A stretch of DNA of 64,000 nt from Beta vulgaris subsp. vulgaris (lineage: Eukaryota; Streptophyta; Magnoliopsida; Caryophyllales; Amaranthaceae), in NCBI RefSeq assembly GCF_026745355.1, contig NC_079209.1, positions 19,444,987-19,508,986 on the forward strand, read 5' to 3'. Positions 1 to 11,803 of this stretch are shown in pieces. The position numbers and the translations under genes are program-made. Under the pieces are notes generated by a model. That model did no database searches. It worked only from the letters and a program-made list of their open reading frames with translations, and had not been told where the DNA came from. The stretch's first letter is position 1. Every line of letters starts with the position of its first letter.

Positions 1-7
1 CTCATAC

Positions 8-267
8 TATTGAGATCCATGGCCCAACATGGTCTCAATTTACATTTACAGCCCAATATTCTTGCTTAGTCTCCAAGCATCAGTACTACTGCTGCAATAC
101 CACAATACTGATATTAATATCTTTTGTCTGTAGTTAATACTGGTGTTTCATGCTCATTGGCCAGCTGTATTTAGGCCGTTATTTTTGTTTGATCCAAGAA
201 GGATTCTAGGACACTTGTCATCATGAGAATGGTGTTTGTAGTATGTAATCATGAGCATCAGTGTATT
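8..267 (+). repeat. copia-1 5' LTR, truncated
   Basis: Matches the 3' LTR at 20907 onward base for base with few changes; the terminal TG has become TA. A 25-base stretch (about 149-173) is absent from the 3' LTR. Similarity stops after the shared GTGTATT at 261-267, where the sequence jumps into gag-pol. The LTR end, primer binding site and most of gag are gone. Confidence 0.9.
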
Positions 268-1401
268 GGTTTTCTAGGCAAGGGAAAGAACCAAGGACAA
301 AACCAGGTGCAATCTCAATACAAAGGAAAAGGGAAGATGAACTATAACAATCAGCAAAAATGGAGTAAAGGAAGAAATAGAGAGCAGAAGGTGGCTGCTA
401 ATGTTCATCTTAATCATAATAATGGAACATCAAGTGTTCAAGGAAGCACTATAACTGCACATCAACTTGAACAAATCCTCAAATTACTGCCTACACGATC
501 TAAAGCAGGAGACACAAATGATGAAATGGAGGTCAGTTATGCAAGTATGGTGTCATGCTACTTTGCTGATGTTGGGAAAAATGGTGCTTGGATCATAGAT
601 ACAGGAGCCTCATATCATATGACTGGGACTCCTGACATACTTACTGATGTTACAGAATGCAAGAAGAATGCTTTGATTAACTTACCAACTGGTGAGACTT
701 CTAAAATTTCTCACACTGGACATATAGTGTTGAAAAATAATGTTAAAATTAACAATGTTATGTATATTCCAACTTTTAAGCATAACTTGTTATCTGTTCA
801 AAAGATGTGTGAAGATGGAAATTACAAAGTAATGTTTTATAAGACATTTTGTATGATAGTTGATGAAGTCACAGGAGAAGTAAAAGGGGTAGGAAAAGGT
901 GAAAATGGCTTGTATTACATGCTAAATGAACCAGTTAACAGAACATTGAGAAGAATTAGGGAACAAAGTACTAGCAGTGCATATATGGAGAAAATTGACG
1001 TCTGTACCAGGAGTGTTATGACTGCTAGCAGCTGTAGAGATGTCCCTAGTGTTATTAAAAATGTTGGCAAACTTAGCAAGGAAACGTTATGGCATCATAG
1101 ATTGGGTCACACACCCATGAAGAAGCTAATGATGATAGAAGAGATTGGCGTGAAGGGGAATGGAGCAGATGTGTGCTTAACCTGTCCCCTAGCTAAGTTC
1201 ACAAAGCTTCCCTTCCACAAAAGTGACTCAAGAGCAACATAAAGCTTTGCACTTGTTCATATTGATACCTGGGGACCATACAAGGTCAATTACAGAGGGA
1301 AATTCAGGTATTTTCTTACCTTAGTTGATGATTACTCAAGAGTTACTTGGGTTCATCTACTAAAACTTAAATCTGATGCATTTGATGCTATCAGGAACTT
1401 T
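268..1401 (+). pseudogene. copia-1 gag remnant, protease and integrase N-terminus
   Basis: A long frame runs from inside the LTR (chance ATG at 223) to a stop at 1240-1242 and resumes in the same frame to 1401. It shows a basic Gln/Lys/Asn-rich gag remnant, the aspartic protease motif DTGAS (Asp codon at 598), the pre-integrase motif HHRLGH (about 1092-1110), and a CLTCPLAK segment of the integrase zinc finger. After the stop the integrase core continues with HIDTWGPY and VDDYSRVTW. The frame ends where CACTA-1 is inserted at 1402. The first ATG lies in LTR sequence, so the start is an artefact of the deletion. The nonsense codon and missing domains make it a pseudogene. Confidence 0.9.
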
Positions 1402-2010
1402 CACTACAAAAATGGGGCCATTTTAGCAACAGTCAAAATCCGTTGCTATTTGCAGAAAATTCATTGCTAACTAGATTTAGCAACAAATTAGAAACAAAAA
1501 ATCATAGTTTCTAAAAGGCTTGTTTCCATATGAGTTTAGCTACTAAATTCAAAATAATTTTGTTGCTATCTTGCATCAATGCTAATATGGTAGCTATATT
1601 CGTTGATATGTTGTGGGCATCTGTTGCCAACTCTAACAACAAATGATCGATGGTTGTTGCTGAAAGTGGCAACGAATTATAAATTTGGTTTCCAAATTTA
1701 AGAACAGATTATTTACCATGGTTGCTATAATAGCAACAACATATTACTATGGCTATTGGAAATAACAACAAATTATTCATAATAGTTGCTAACAGTAGCA
1801 ACAAAATATCCACAATAGTTGCTTACAATAAGCAATATGTTTACTGAAAATGGCAACAAAATATTTATTTTGTTTCTAATATTATTGGTAACAAATTATA
1901 TACTTCGGTTGCAAAAAGTGGCAACAAATTATGTATTATAGTTCCTACGTCCACTACTAAAAATTGCAACAAATACTTTTTTTGTTGCCATATTTAGCAA
2001 CGAATTTTGA
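1402..2010. repeat. CACTA-1 subterminal repeats
   Basis: About 600 bp of short degenerate repeats in both orientations, built on AGCAACAAA and its complement TTTGTTGCT, at roughly 20-50 base spacing. In En/Spm elements such subterminal repeats are the binding sites of the TnpA protein. The rest, to about 2240, is AT-rich with nothing further recognised. Confidence 0.8.
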
Positions 2011-2243
2011 AAATCATTGTTTCTTTTTAAATTTAATCTGCCTTTTTTTGGTGAATTTTCGATTCAAAACAAATCTAAAACTAAAAGTAAAACTTCTAGT
2101 ACAACAATCATAACATATAATGAAAACATTAATCAAAAGTCGATTCATAGCCTAAAAATATAGTTTACAAAATAACCAAACATCAAAACAATGTAATTTC
2201 TAATAATTATAGTTAAAAGATGAAAATGGAGATGATCCAAGGT

Positions 2244-4846
2244 TCAACGAAAAACTGCATTTTGAGTTAGGAAAAGAACTTGATCTTTTATAGTCTTCAT
2301 AGCACTTGTTGTTTCATTAAGCTTTTTTGTTGTTTTCTCGAGCTTTGCCTTTGTCTCTTCAAGCTCCTTTGTTTGCTCCAAATTTTTGGAAGTGAGTTCT
2401 TCAACATGATTTTGCAAGTTACTCACTAGCTCATTCCGCTCCTTTCTTGAACTTGGCTCATTATGTGGTTTCACATAGTAGTTGTCAACGGCACTCCCAA
2501 GACCAATACCCTTCCATTTTTCCATCCACCCAAAGCTTCCAAAATAACTCTTCATCTGTTTTAGGATTCCATCCTCTAAGTTAGCAGATTTCTTTTTTCC
2601 GAAATCATTCCTGACAAAGGGTGAAGATATATAATAAGGCTTAACGCTCTTAGTTCTAAAAACAATCAGAACTACATTATCTTACTAAAGTAGGTACTCA
2701 CCCAAACTTTTTGTGATGTCTCCGTCCACAAACTCTTATTCTTATTAACATGACATTTTCTATATAACTCAGCTGCAGTAGGCACACGCTTCAATTCTTT
2801 CTCCTAATCAAGTCCAGAAAATCATATAAAAATGTATTAGTATTATTTATCACGATATACAAAAATCTGCAAAAGTGTCCAAATTCTGCAATTTTTTATA
2901 CTTATCTTCAAATATAGAAATAGTATTTTTTCTTCCATACAAATTGAACCTATTCTTCTACTAGATAACAAATAAATAAAGGAATATCCAATGTGTAATA
3001 TCCCTCCCCGAAAAAAATATAGGAAAACGATGTGCATATATAGATTATTGAGGATAAACATGCCCATATTCCTGTAGTGACTATATTCGTGTTGGATAGT
3101 GCTCTAGTTTGCCAAACTTATTTAGTGCAAGTGGAAACTCTAAGTCAAGAATAATTGTAGCAATTGAAATAGCAATTCAAGTTTCATATTTCTAGTAAGT
3201 TAACTCTTATGGAACTATGGGCTTTTTTGCAGTTCCACTACACCCCCCTTGGAACAAACATATGGTGAAGCCAAAGGTAAATTAGAGTGGTCATTGGTTC
3301 AAAAAATTCAATGCGGTGGATCCCAACATTTTGCAACTAACAAGTCTAATTACTACAACATATGATGATACTTAATGCAATAGAGAAGATAAAACAAGTA
3401 AATAAAAAGTATATCTTTTCTCCCTCCTTAAACAATGGTAGCAAACTTAATTATCTCGTATGTTAATAGTCTATTAAAAAAATATTCCAATTATGATAAT
3501 GGTAATTAAACAAATATTATGATAATGGTATGGAGAATACTATTAGTTGAATATCACAAGAAAACATTAGATTTAAGCTAGTCTAAAAATAAAATAATGT
3601 GTTCGGAAGCCATGAAATAATAATTGTACTTATCAGATCTTTTTGTTGGAAGCAGAGAAATTGATTTTTACTTGTTTTCATTTTCTTATTTGTATTTAAA
3701 CACAAACTAAATAAACAAAAAGTAACAGAAGTTACTTTTCGAGTCCTTAATAATAACTTTTGAAAGTTCACGTCCTTAACGATAATATATGGCAAAGTTG
3801 AGGTCCTTATTATATACTTAACTCAAGAATCTATAAACAATTGAGCTAAGCTACTTAATTTACTTAAAACAACAATTTACTAAACACAATAAATTCAAGG
3901 AAGTAAAGTGATAGAAGACAAACCAGTTCAATCCTAATTTGCTCAGTTGATTTAGATCCTTGACAGTGAATAGGAATTTTTTGTCCAGGCTTCTTTCTAT
4001 TGAGAGAGTATTGGGTAGACTTCTTTTTGAAGGCATTGGTTGCTCTAATAGCTGCAATTCGTTTCTTAATGCTTGGGTGACACCATTTTGCACGATAGCC
4101 TTTTACTTTAAACATCTTACACACTACTCCTGTTAGTCGCCTAGAACACTTCTGTTGCCATTCTTTCTTTACCATCTTCGCCATTGAAGGATCCCAGGAG
4201 AACTTAGTTTTTAATTGAGCATGAAAAGACAAATTATTAGTGAAAGTTTAAGAGGAAGAACAAAAAACTTATGGGCGTGAAATTATAATTATAGTAAAAA
4301 TTATTAAGTATCAAAATAAAAGTCACCTTGAAGGCTTTCCACCATACTCCCTTTGCATGTTTGGGAACATTGGACCAATTGTTCCATGGTCCCACAAAAT
4401 AAGTCATATATGAAGTTTGAACAACTGCATCAACAACTTCACGAGAGTGGAACTTGATTCAGAAACACTTAGAACCGACAAATAAAATAGATATACTAAA
4501 TAAGATCATTTACAAGTACTCACCATAGTCCCTCAGTTTTGTGCAAAATTTGAGTAGCCTCGGGATTACCCGTTTCATGTAGGAATTCAGCTTCCTCTTC
4601 AATTTCACTAGTGTCTACGTCAAGATCGGCATCCCTGCCCTCCTCATGATGATTAGAGTTATACTCAATGGATTGTTCTTCATTCTGAGAGCTATTATGG
4701 ACTTCCAAGGCAAAATCAGGGTTTTCATCTTGAGATGATTGTGAGATTGGCCGAGAAGGATTAGCGGTTCGAGGCCTAATGATAATTCTCCCATTGAGTC
4801 CACCTCGGCTTCTAACCATTCTCTCAATCAGCCTGCACATCAAAAA
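2244..4846 (-). pseudogene. CACTA-1 tnpA-like protein (plant Ptta/En/Spm transposase family), multi-exon
   Basis: Minus-strand exons in order: about 4843-4520, an acidic N-terminal segment; about 4450-4321 (contains YFVGPWNNW and KGVWWKAF); about 4205-3905 (contains KFSWDPS and a Lys/Arg-rich stretch); about 2815-2700 (contains RVPTAAELY); and 2585-2244, ending in a roughly 70-residue Glu/Lys/Leu coiled coil and a stop. The order matches plant transposase_24 (TnpA-like) proteins, which bind the element's subterminal repeats and dimerise through the coiled coil. About 3580-2830 is AT-rich intron-like sequence. Exon limits are approximate. I cannot exclude that parts still splice correctly, but without the transposase N-terminus the element is not autonomous. 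Confidence 0.7.
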
Positions 4847-5021
4847 ATCATAAAAGTAAAGGTAAAAAAGGCACTATAACAACAATAAGTTTCTAACTAA
4901 AGATGTACAAGGCTATATAACATAGGCTTTGGATTTAAACATTCAACTAATAGCCAAACTTGAAATAAAGAATCACACAATATTTATTTAAATAGTTCCT
5001 AATAAAAATAACATGTCAAAT

Positions 5022-7726
5022 CTAAAATAAACTATTTTCATCTTCTTCTTCATCCTCGTCATCTTCCTCTAACTCGTCATCATCCTCTAACTCGTCATCA
5101 TCTTCTTCCTCCTCTTCTTGGTCCTCTTCCTCCTCTTCTGGGTCCTCTTCCTCCTCTTCTTGTTCATCTTCCACTTCCTCATATTCTTGAGAAGAAAGCA
5201 CTTGAGCTTCTTCCTCACTCACTAGAACTTCTTGATCATTTCCTTGAAACTTGGATAGCAATGGAGAATTTTCATTTTCATGTACTTGGAATGCCGTAGG
5301 CTCAGGTGCATCAATGGTTCCCTTTGACTTGATGTTAAAAACACACCACCATTGATTTTTTTCATTACTACTACTTGGACAGGGAGTATAATAAACTTTC
5401 TCAGCTTGATGTGCTAGTACAAATGGGTCATACTTTGGATATCTCCTTATATGATTTACCTCAACAAGATTGTACTTTTCATGTATCCTAGTACCATGTC
5501 CAATATCAAACCAATCACACTTAAACAACACTGTTGTATAGCGCTTTCTTGCTCCAACATAAGTCAATTCTATCACTTCTTGCAGAATGCCATAAAAATC
5601 TTTTCCTTGGGATCTTTTCACACAAATACCATATTTCATAGTTGACTTATTCTTTCCATACTCAAACGCATGAAAATGAAATCCATTAATGTGATATTGC
5701 TTGAATTTTCGAACTCTTGTCAGCGGTCCAAATGATAATGAACGAATAATATCATTATTGATGCCCTTTCCCAATACCTATAATAATAAAAGCAATATAT
5801 CACTATGGACATTGACTCGCATGATAAAAATAGTATAATATATATTCATATAATCACATCTACTAATTAACTTACATATTCTTTGAACCAATTAGGATAT
5901 TCATCTTCAGATTTGATCCAAACTTCTTCTAGACTTTGATAACCACATTCTCTCATCATTTGTTCTTCAAATAAACTATTAATTATTTTAGTATCTTAGT
6001 CTATCTAAGACTTTACTTATATCATGAAATAAAAGAAATTTACCTTTCATATTGTTGTAGAATTTCGCAATTGATTAAAACATAACGGTGAGCAACTTTG
6101 TAATCTTTTTCATCAAGGTAACAAAGTTAGCCTTGTGATGAACTATGCCCAATAGTAGAAGAAAATATCTCAGGTAAATCAGAGTTAAGGTCTAGTTCAT
6201 TATTAGCACATGTTGTCAAATTTAACTCTTTCACCTTGGAATCAACATCTTCTTCAAAATAAAGGGAGCAAAAATTTGTTAACTCCTCAAGTAGTTACGC
6301 ATTGCAAATTGAGCCTTCCACTTGAGCTTTATTGCCCACCTTCTTTTTTAAGTGATAGAGAAACCTAATTAAGGGTGAAGTGATTATTATGAATGACGTA
6401 CTTTAATTTTTTTTAAAAAGTTCAAAAATAATTCAATAATATTACCTCTCACAAGGGTACATCCTCCTATATTGAACCGGTCCACCAACTTTTGCCTCAT
6501 AAGGTAAATGAATAGGGAGATGCTCCATAGAATTGAAAAAACCAGGTGGAAATATCCTCTCTAACTTGCAAATAATTTCAGGAATATTCTCCTCTAAGCG
6601 CACCACATGATTAACTTTCAAGGTGGTCGAACAAAGATCTCTAAAGAATTGGCTCAATTCAGTGATAACATTCCACACATTAAGAGGCAACAAGTCTTTA
6701 AAGACAAATGGAACCAATCGTTGCATAAAAACATGACAATCATGACTTTTCATACCGAATAACTTACTCCTCCTTCATATCGACGCATCTACCTAAATTT
6801 GAAGCATATCCATCAGGAAACTTTAGTTTCTTCACCCATTCACAAATAAGTTTCCTTTTCTCCTTAGGCAACATAAAAGGAGCATTCGGATTTAGGATCT
6901 TCTTCCCCCCTTTACTATCAAGGACAACTCGAGTCTCCAATTTTCTTCGTTTACAATACACTTTCATGTCTTTTCTTGCCTTCAAATCGTCTTTAGTTTT
7001 CCCCTTAACTTCCATTATAGTGTGAAAAGCATTATCAAACACATTTTTCTCAATGTGCATGACATCAAGATTGTGACGTATCAAGAGTTTTCTCCAATAT
7101 GGAAGCTCCCAAAAGACACTTTGCTTTGTCCAATGGTGTAAGATACCATACCATTCAGGCCGCTTACCTTCATTCCTTATGCACTCAGTAGTTTTTGGCA
7201 ACAAAGATACACGATTCGAAACTTCTTCTCCACTCAATCGTGGTGGAGGGGATGAGTTTTCAACCGTGTCTTTACGAAACGCACTCTTATTTTTTCGAAA
7301 AACATGATTATGGGATAAAAACTGTCGATGATAATCAAACCAACTTTGTTTTCCACCATTTTTAAGAGTGAAAGCCTTAGTGTTCTCCATACAATATGAG
7401 CAAGCTAATTTACCCGCCGTGGTCCATCCTGAGAGTATGCCGTATGCCGGAAAATCACTAACTGTCCAAAGCAATGCAACTTTCATTTGAAAACTTTGTT
7501 TGTTGGAGATGTCATAAGTTGGCAATCCTATCTCCCATAGTAGTTTTAACTCTTCAATAAGAGGTTGCAAGAACACATCAAGGTTCCCTTTAGGGCTTTT
7601 TGGACCCGGAATTATCAGACTGAGAAACATAAAAGGTTTCTTCATACATAACCCGGGGGGAAGATTATAAGGAGTCAAGATGACTGGCCAACATGAATAT
7701 TGTTTTCCCGTCTTCCCAAATGGTTG
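5022..7726 (-). pseudogene. CACTA-1 Tnp2/TnpD-type transposase, N-terminus deleted
   Basis: Minus strand. 7726-6764 is the Transposase_21 core, with WPVILTPYNLPP, LIIPGPKSPKG, FPAYGILSGW and a Cys pair in ACSYCMENTKAF. 6753-6442 matches DUF4218 (HDCHVFMQRL, FFRDLCS, RRMYPCER). After an intron-like gap a further piece lies at about 6345-6060 with an in-frame stop. 5774-5022 is DUF4216 (FKCDWFD, YNLVEVNH, DPFVLAHQAEKVYY, WWCVFNIK) followed by a tail of about 60 mostly Asp/Glu residues. The roughly 300-400 N-terminal residues usual in this family are absent because the element is broken at about 7727. Several stops and frame changes lie between the pieces. Confidence 0.88.
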
Positions 7727-7808
7727 CCCTGAATGAGGAGTTAGAAGCTTCAAAGAAGCTGTTAAACACACACACTAGCTAGTTGCCATGAATGAGGAGT
7801 TAGAAGCT
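7723..7808. other. Deletion junction with templated filler between CACTA-1 and copia-1
   Basis: The same 27 bases occur twice, at 7723-7749 and 7782-7808, differing only at base 7 (C versus A). They are separated by 32 bases of filler. The second copy is native copia-1 RT sequence (reads MNEELEAL). The first is fused directly to the broken CACTA-1 transposase. This is the signature of end joining with local template copying after loss of the CACTA-1 5' half and the copia integrase end. Confidence 0.85.
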
Positions 7809-7838
7809 CTTGAGAGTAATCACACATGGGAGATCACT
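7783..7838 (+). pseudogene. copia-1 reverse transcriptase, first fragment
   Basis: Reads AMNEELEALESNHTWEIT in the plus frame, the conserved start of a copia RT domain. It is cut at 7838 by CACTA-2 and continues in the same frame at 19402 (TDLPPGKIAIGCKW). Joining across the insertion with one copy of the ACT duplication restores the frame. Confidence 0.92.
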
Positions 7839-8330
7839 CACTACAAAAAAAACTACATATAGAGGCAATCCAAAATTGCATCTAAATATACATTTGTAGC
7901 CTCTAATGGTGTTTAGAAGCAATTTTCTTGCTGCCTCTAATTAGTCCGTCGCTAATTATAGGTTGCCCCTAATGTCACCTTTTAGAGACAGACAAGTTAT
8001 GGTGTTGCTATGTTGTTGCCCTAATGCCACCTTTTAGAGACAACAAGTTATGGTGTTGCTAATTGTTGGTTGCCCCTAATCCCACCTTTTTGAGGCACAA
8101 AACTTGAATTGTTGCTAAACCACTTACATTTAGAGGCGACCATCAGCAGTCGCTAATTATAGTTGCCTCTAATGCCATATTTTTGGGGCACACTGTTACA
8201 TTGGTGATAAGACCATTTATATTTAGAGGCACCATAAGTTTGTCTCTAATTTTAAGTTGCATCTAATGCAACCATAAGTCTGTCGCTAAAGGATGTTTTT
8301 AGATGCAACAACTAGAATTTCCACATGTTC
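7839..8330. repeat. CACTA-2 left subterminal repeats
   Basis: Repeats of TTTAGAGGC or TTTAGAGACA followed by CAAC-type words, and their complements (GCCTCTAAT), at about 30-60 base spacing. They correspond to the array at the right end (18830-19390) and are probable transposase-protein binding sites. A further 8400-8560 holds short degenerate words of the same type. Confidence 0.8.
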
Positions 8331-8559
8331 GACAATATTTTTGGGATTTTTTGTCGTTTATAAGCATCGAAAAAAAAAATTATCGACTACTTAAAGGAGC
8401 AGCGAACATTTAGCCACCGATAATTAACGACACTCATAGGCTTCGAAAATGTTGAGGCTTTTTAGCATCATTGCAATTGAATATGTCGCAATTTGAAGCT
8501 ACTATATAGACACTTGTAAGCGTCAACATTGTGTTATTAGTAAAGTAACAGTTACAAGC

Positions 8560-9231
8560 ACATTCTTACATCAACAAAAAAAAAACATTATAAATTAATA
8601 AAGGAAACTAGAAGTATAATCTTATTACTAACAATTTTGACGAATTGATACAAACATTCAGAAGAGGAAATAAAAAAAATAAAAAATATGTAGAAATTCC
8701 ATCTTCAACCGACATTCAACCTTCAGTGAATCTTCAACATAAAACTTCAACTTGAACGCAATTCAATCTGCAAATTCAACCCAAAAAAAAGATCAATAAT
8801 TGCAAAATAAAAAAGAACATAAATCTGGAAAGTGCAAAAACTATACCAAAAATCTATACATGTTAGTTAGCAAGTACTCCTAGGATCTCTGCAAATTGAC
8901 AATGGTTTCTAAACTTGAATGGTAGGGTAATTTCATAGACCCACGCACCTTAGTTGTCGAGGTTACTCTGACAGCACTCTGACTGCATGTCCACACATGG
9001 AGAAATCAGTTTAGAAAATTCAATACCATTCCTTAAGAATAGAGCCAATCAAATACTTGTGCATTTGCAATTGGAACATCAATTTTTGGTTGATCTGAAG
9101 ATACCATTCCTCCATTAAACGTTGCTGAAAATCATCATATTGTTGGTCTTTAGCAGTTCTATAACCAAACCAAACAGTGATTACAATAGGCTTGAAAAAT
9201 TAGGCACACTGAATCTTGAAAAGTTATATAC
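8560..9231. other. CACTA-2 interior, no gene recognised
   Basis: AT-rich sequence with short A runs. The position just downstream (on the minus strand) of the exon-like piece at 9232-9322 would fit captured intron or 3' flank, but I see no coding similarity that I can name. Confidence 0.4.
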
Positions 9232-9322
9232 CTCGACGAGACAACTTCTTTCCGTAATTCATCAATATCATCACACAACCTCTTATCTTCTGTCGTCAAA
9301 TACTTTATAAGAGTCTCTGCAG
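9232..9322 (-). pseudogene. Captured exon of an unidentified host gene (charged, coiled-coil-like)
   Basis: On the minus strand a 91-bp open segment is bounded by a good acceptor (TTTCAG) and donor (GTATAT). It reads AETLIKYLTTEDKRLCDDID then ELRKEVVSSR. The amphipathic Lys/Glu/Leu pattern and clean splice borders suggest a real exon captured from a host gene. I do not recognise the gene. Upstream minus-strand sequence at about 9420-9330 (reads LWKEVLDINAIACLGS) may be a neighbouring exon. It lies in the same orientation as the WD40-like and BSL-like exons. Confidence 0.5.
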
Positions 9323-9588
9323 CTGAAATGACAATCAAAGTTGACATAATATGAGGAAATAACCACCTTGATCCAAGACATGCAATAGCATTTATATCTA
9401 GCACTTCTTTCCACAAACAATCAAGTAAAACCTTAAAGAAGAGTGAAAATCAACAAAATTAACACTAATCTAAAAAAAAACTCATCGAAAAACAAAAAGT
9501 TTGAATACCAGACATAAACTCCATGAATTTTACTTCTTATTCTTGATTAACTTGATCTAACTCATGATCCTTTGCTACCTAAATTGCA

Positions 9589-9608
9589 CACACACACACA
9601 CACACACA
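9589..9608. repeat. (CA)n microsatellite
   Basis: About ten CA dinucleotides in a row within CACTA-2. Confidence 0.9.
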
Positions 9609-9795
9609 GAAAAACATTATTTAAGCAAAAATTCTATAAAAATTTGTAGAGATCCTAGGAGTACTTGCTAACTAACATGTATATTTGTTCTGCATTATCA
9701 TTGTAACAAGCATCAGATTAAGGACAACACCCATAAGTTTAGCTTCTTTTTACCACGCATGATATCACAGCTGCACTACATTTAAGATACTTTAC

Positions 9796-9919
9796 CTGTC
9801 AATTAGCCAGAGTACTCCATCTTTAACTCCCACAACCACAAGTGGACCAATTGGTCGTTTCTGCTCCATTGGGAAGCGAGTAACCGCAACAACAACTCCT
9901 TGTGAATTTGTTGATCCCT
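9796..9919 (-). pseudogene. Captured exon of a WD40-repeat-like host gene
   Basis: Minus-strand 124-bp exon with acceptor CTGTAG and donor GTAAAG, open in one frame. It contains VVVAVTRFPMEQKRPIGPL followed by VVVGVKDGVLWLIDR. From memory this resembles a plant WD40/transducin-like protein (Arabidopsis At3g50590 type), in which an internal KDGVLWLIDRY segment is conserved; I have not checked this by search. Only this exon is recognisable, so it is a fragment without function of its own, though it could be spliced into a chimeric minus-strand transcript with the BSL-like exon at 11280-11649. Confidence 0.55.
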
Positions 9920-11279
9920 CTACAGGAAAGTCCAACACCATAGTAATCAATCAAACACTAACATCAAACAGTTCAAAATAGTCATAAATTTGGGGTAAGA
10001 TAATAATTTCCATGGGAATTAGCTTCCCTAAACATAGTTTGATGGCACATAAATCCTTAAGGAAGCAAACACAAATGTACTTGAATGTTCAAAGCTCTAG
10101 CTCCAACCATTTAGCATACCCAGCCAAGATAAATACAATTAAGAGCAGAATTCATACTAAGAATTTTGATTCATCGATCAACTCGCCATGCATGTAACAC
10201 AATTATACTATCATAACAGCGTAAAACCAGAAGCCATTCTCACGTTTCACACTGGCAGGGGCTTCACATTAAGGCAGGACAACAAATACTGCATATCTTG
10301 CCATCAGGTATATCTCTTGTGTCTGGTTACAAAGTGGAGTATTTTAGGATGCTCTTGTAAAAGTTGATCTTGCTTGTAAGTTGTAACAGTCTTTCTTGAC
10401 ATGGATATACATACATTAAGTGGAATTTTACTTGTATAGCAATGGCACTTTTACTTGATTTGCCATGTCATTTCCTGTTAACATGTCATTATTCGATTTT
10501 GCATCATTTTTGAAGAGTGATGAATATCATACGAGTCCAGCTAAATGGCAAAGTTTTCGCCAACTAAAAAGATTCATTAAAAGACCCTGGCTATCTCCCC
10601 CCACCCTTTTAAGTTGTAATGGTAATAAGAAAGTCGCTAACTTCTTTATTTTAACTTCCCATATGTGTAATTGATTCGTCTTGAAATGTTGAGAAAATTG
10701 GAATACGGAAAACTCTCTCCACCTAAATTTTAGAGGTAAATGTTTACAAAGGACGGAAAACTCTCTCCACCTTAATTTTCCTTTCTAAATCCCTTGTCCA
10801 ACCAAACAACGGAAAATAGTTTTCGTGAAAATCATACTCTCAGTTTGTAACTATATGGGCAACATTGCTCCATCAGCCAAAAACAATAAGTACTAGCTAT
10901 ACATACTACTCAACAGCAAGCAATCGCTACAGTGAGTGATTACTAAATTAAAAACTAAGGCATCAACATCTCATATTCCAGGTCCCATGAAACCAAAGCA
11001 TCTATCACAATTCACAACTACTTTATAAACACGATAATTACGAGCTCTGATGGAAACACCAAGTATCATTCACTAACCAACTACCCTTTCTTTTCTTCTT
11101 CTTCCATTTTTCTTTCCTTATAAGAGGCAATTCATATATAATCCATCAATTCACAGCTATACAAAAGAAAACTCAAGGTAACAGGCAGCAACCCTAAGTT
11201 CAATTAAAGACTAATAAATAAATCAAATCTACACTATAGAAAAACAAAAAACAAGAATGAGAAAGAAGTAGAAGCATAC
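9920..11279. other. CACTA-2 interior between captured exons
   Basis: AT-rich, with no long frame that I trust. Short plus-strand frames (10012-10197, 10465-10674) show no recognisable domain and are probably chance. On the minus strand this stretch would act as the intron between the BSL-like exon and the WD40-like exon if the two were transcribed together. Confidence 0.4.
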
Positions 11280-11649
11280 TGATGCCAGCACTTCCAGCGG
11301 AGGACGGAGTTCCGGTGGCAGCAGAATTTCCTTCAAGAGCAGTAGCACCACCAAAAAGGATCAACCTAGGCCCAATATAACCCGGACTACCTTCTTCCCC
11401 GACCGCCAGAACCGCTGTCAAAGTATGGCCGCACCTCGGCCCAGCTCCATCCTCTTTCTTATCTATTATCGCATTTACCACCGAATAACTTGGCGCACAT
11501 CGAGGCCCAACTATCTGTCCTTGCAGCTGCTGTTGTTGTTGCTGCTGTTGTCGTTGTTGCCGTTGCTGAACGATGTTGTTTGAGAAGATGAAGATTCTGA
11601 ATATCGAACATCCTCGCCCTTCTCTTCCTCTTGATTTTACTTTTGCCAA
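11280..11649 (-). pseudogene. Captured first exon of a BSL2/BSL3-type Kelch-repeat phosphatase gene
   Basis: Minus strand. After a poly-Gln run the frame reads YSVVNAIIDKKEDGAGPRCG, then HTLTAV and YIGPRLILFGGATALEGNSA and a Gly/Ser-rich GTPSSAGSAGI, ending at a donor GTATGC (11279-11274). This is the start of the Kelch propeller of BSU1-like Ser/Thr phosphatases (BSL family), which act in brassinosteroid signalling. Only the first exon and probable 5' leader (to about 11800) are present. The Kelch remainder and the phosphatase domain are absent. The N-terminal 30 residues before the poly-Gln do not look native and may be leader sequence. The piece probably brought promoter-proximal sequence into the element. 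Confidence 0.85.
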
Positions 11650-11803
11650 AAATCCTCCCTAATTTTCGATTTCAAAGAGGAGCGACAAGGATTAGGGAAT
11701 TAGGGTTTGAGATCTGAAAAGGAGAGAGAAAACAAGAATAGAAAAGGAGTTAGAAAAATCTAGAATCGTGGCGAAGCGACCACGCATTTCTTGTTTTTTC
11801 GGA

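Larger units (their letters stand above)
1402..7727 (-). mobile_element. CACTA-1: En/Spm-type DNA transposon, 5' half deleted
   Basis: Begins at 1402 with the CACTA terminus CACTACAAAAATGG inside the copia-1 integrase. Genes read on the minus strand: a Tnp2-type transposase then tnpA, so 1402 is the 3' end. The opposite terminus is missing: the transposase reading stops at about 7727, where copia-1-derived filler begins. No second TIR or 3-bp duplication can be assigned, because the deletion also removed copia integrase sequence. Confidence 0.88.

Noticed and set aside
5451..5645. Plus-strand frame opposite the DUF4216 segment
   Set aside because: Shadow of the well-supported minus-strand transposase frame.
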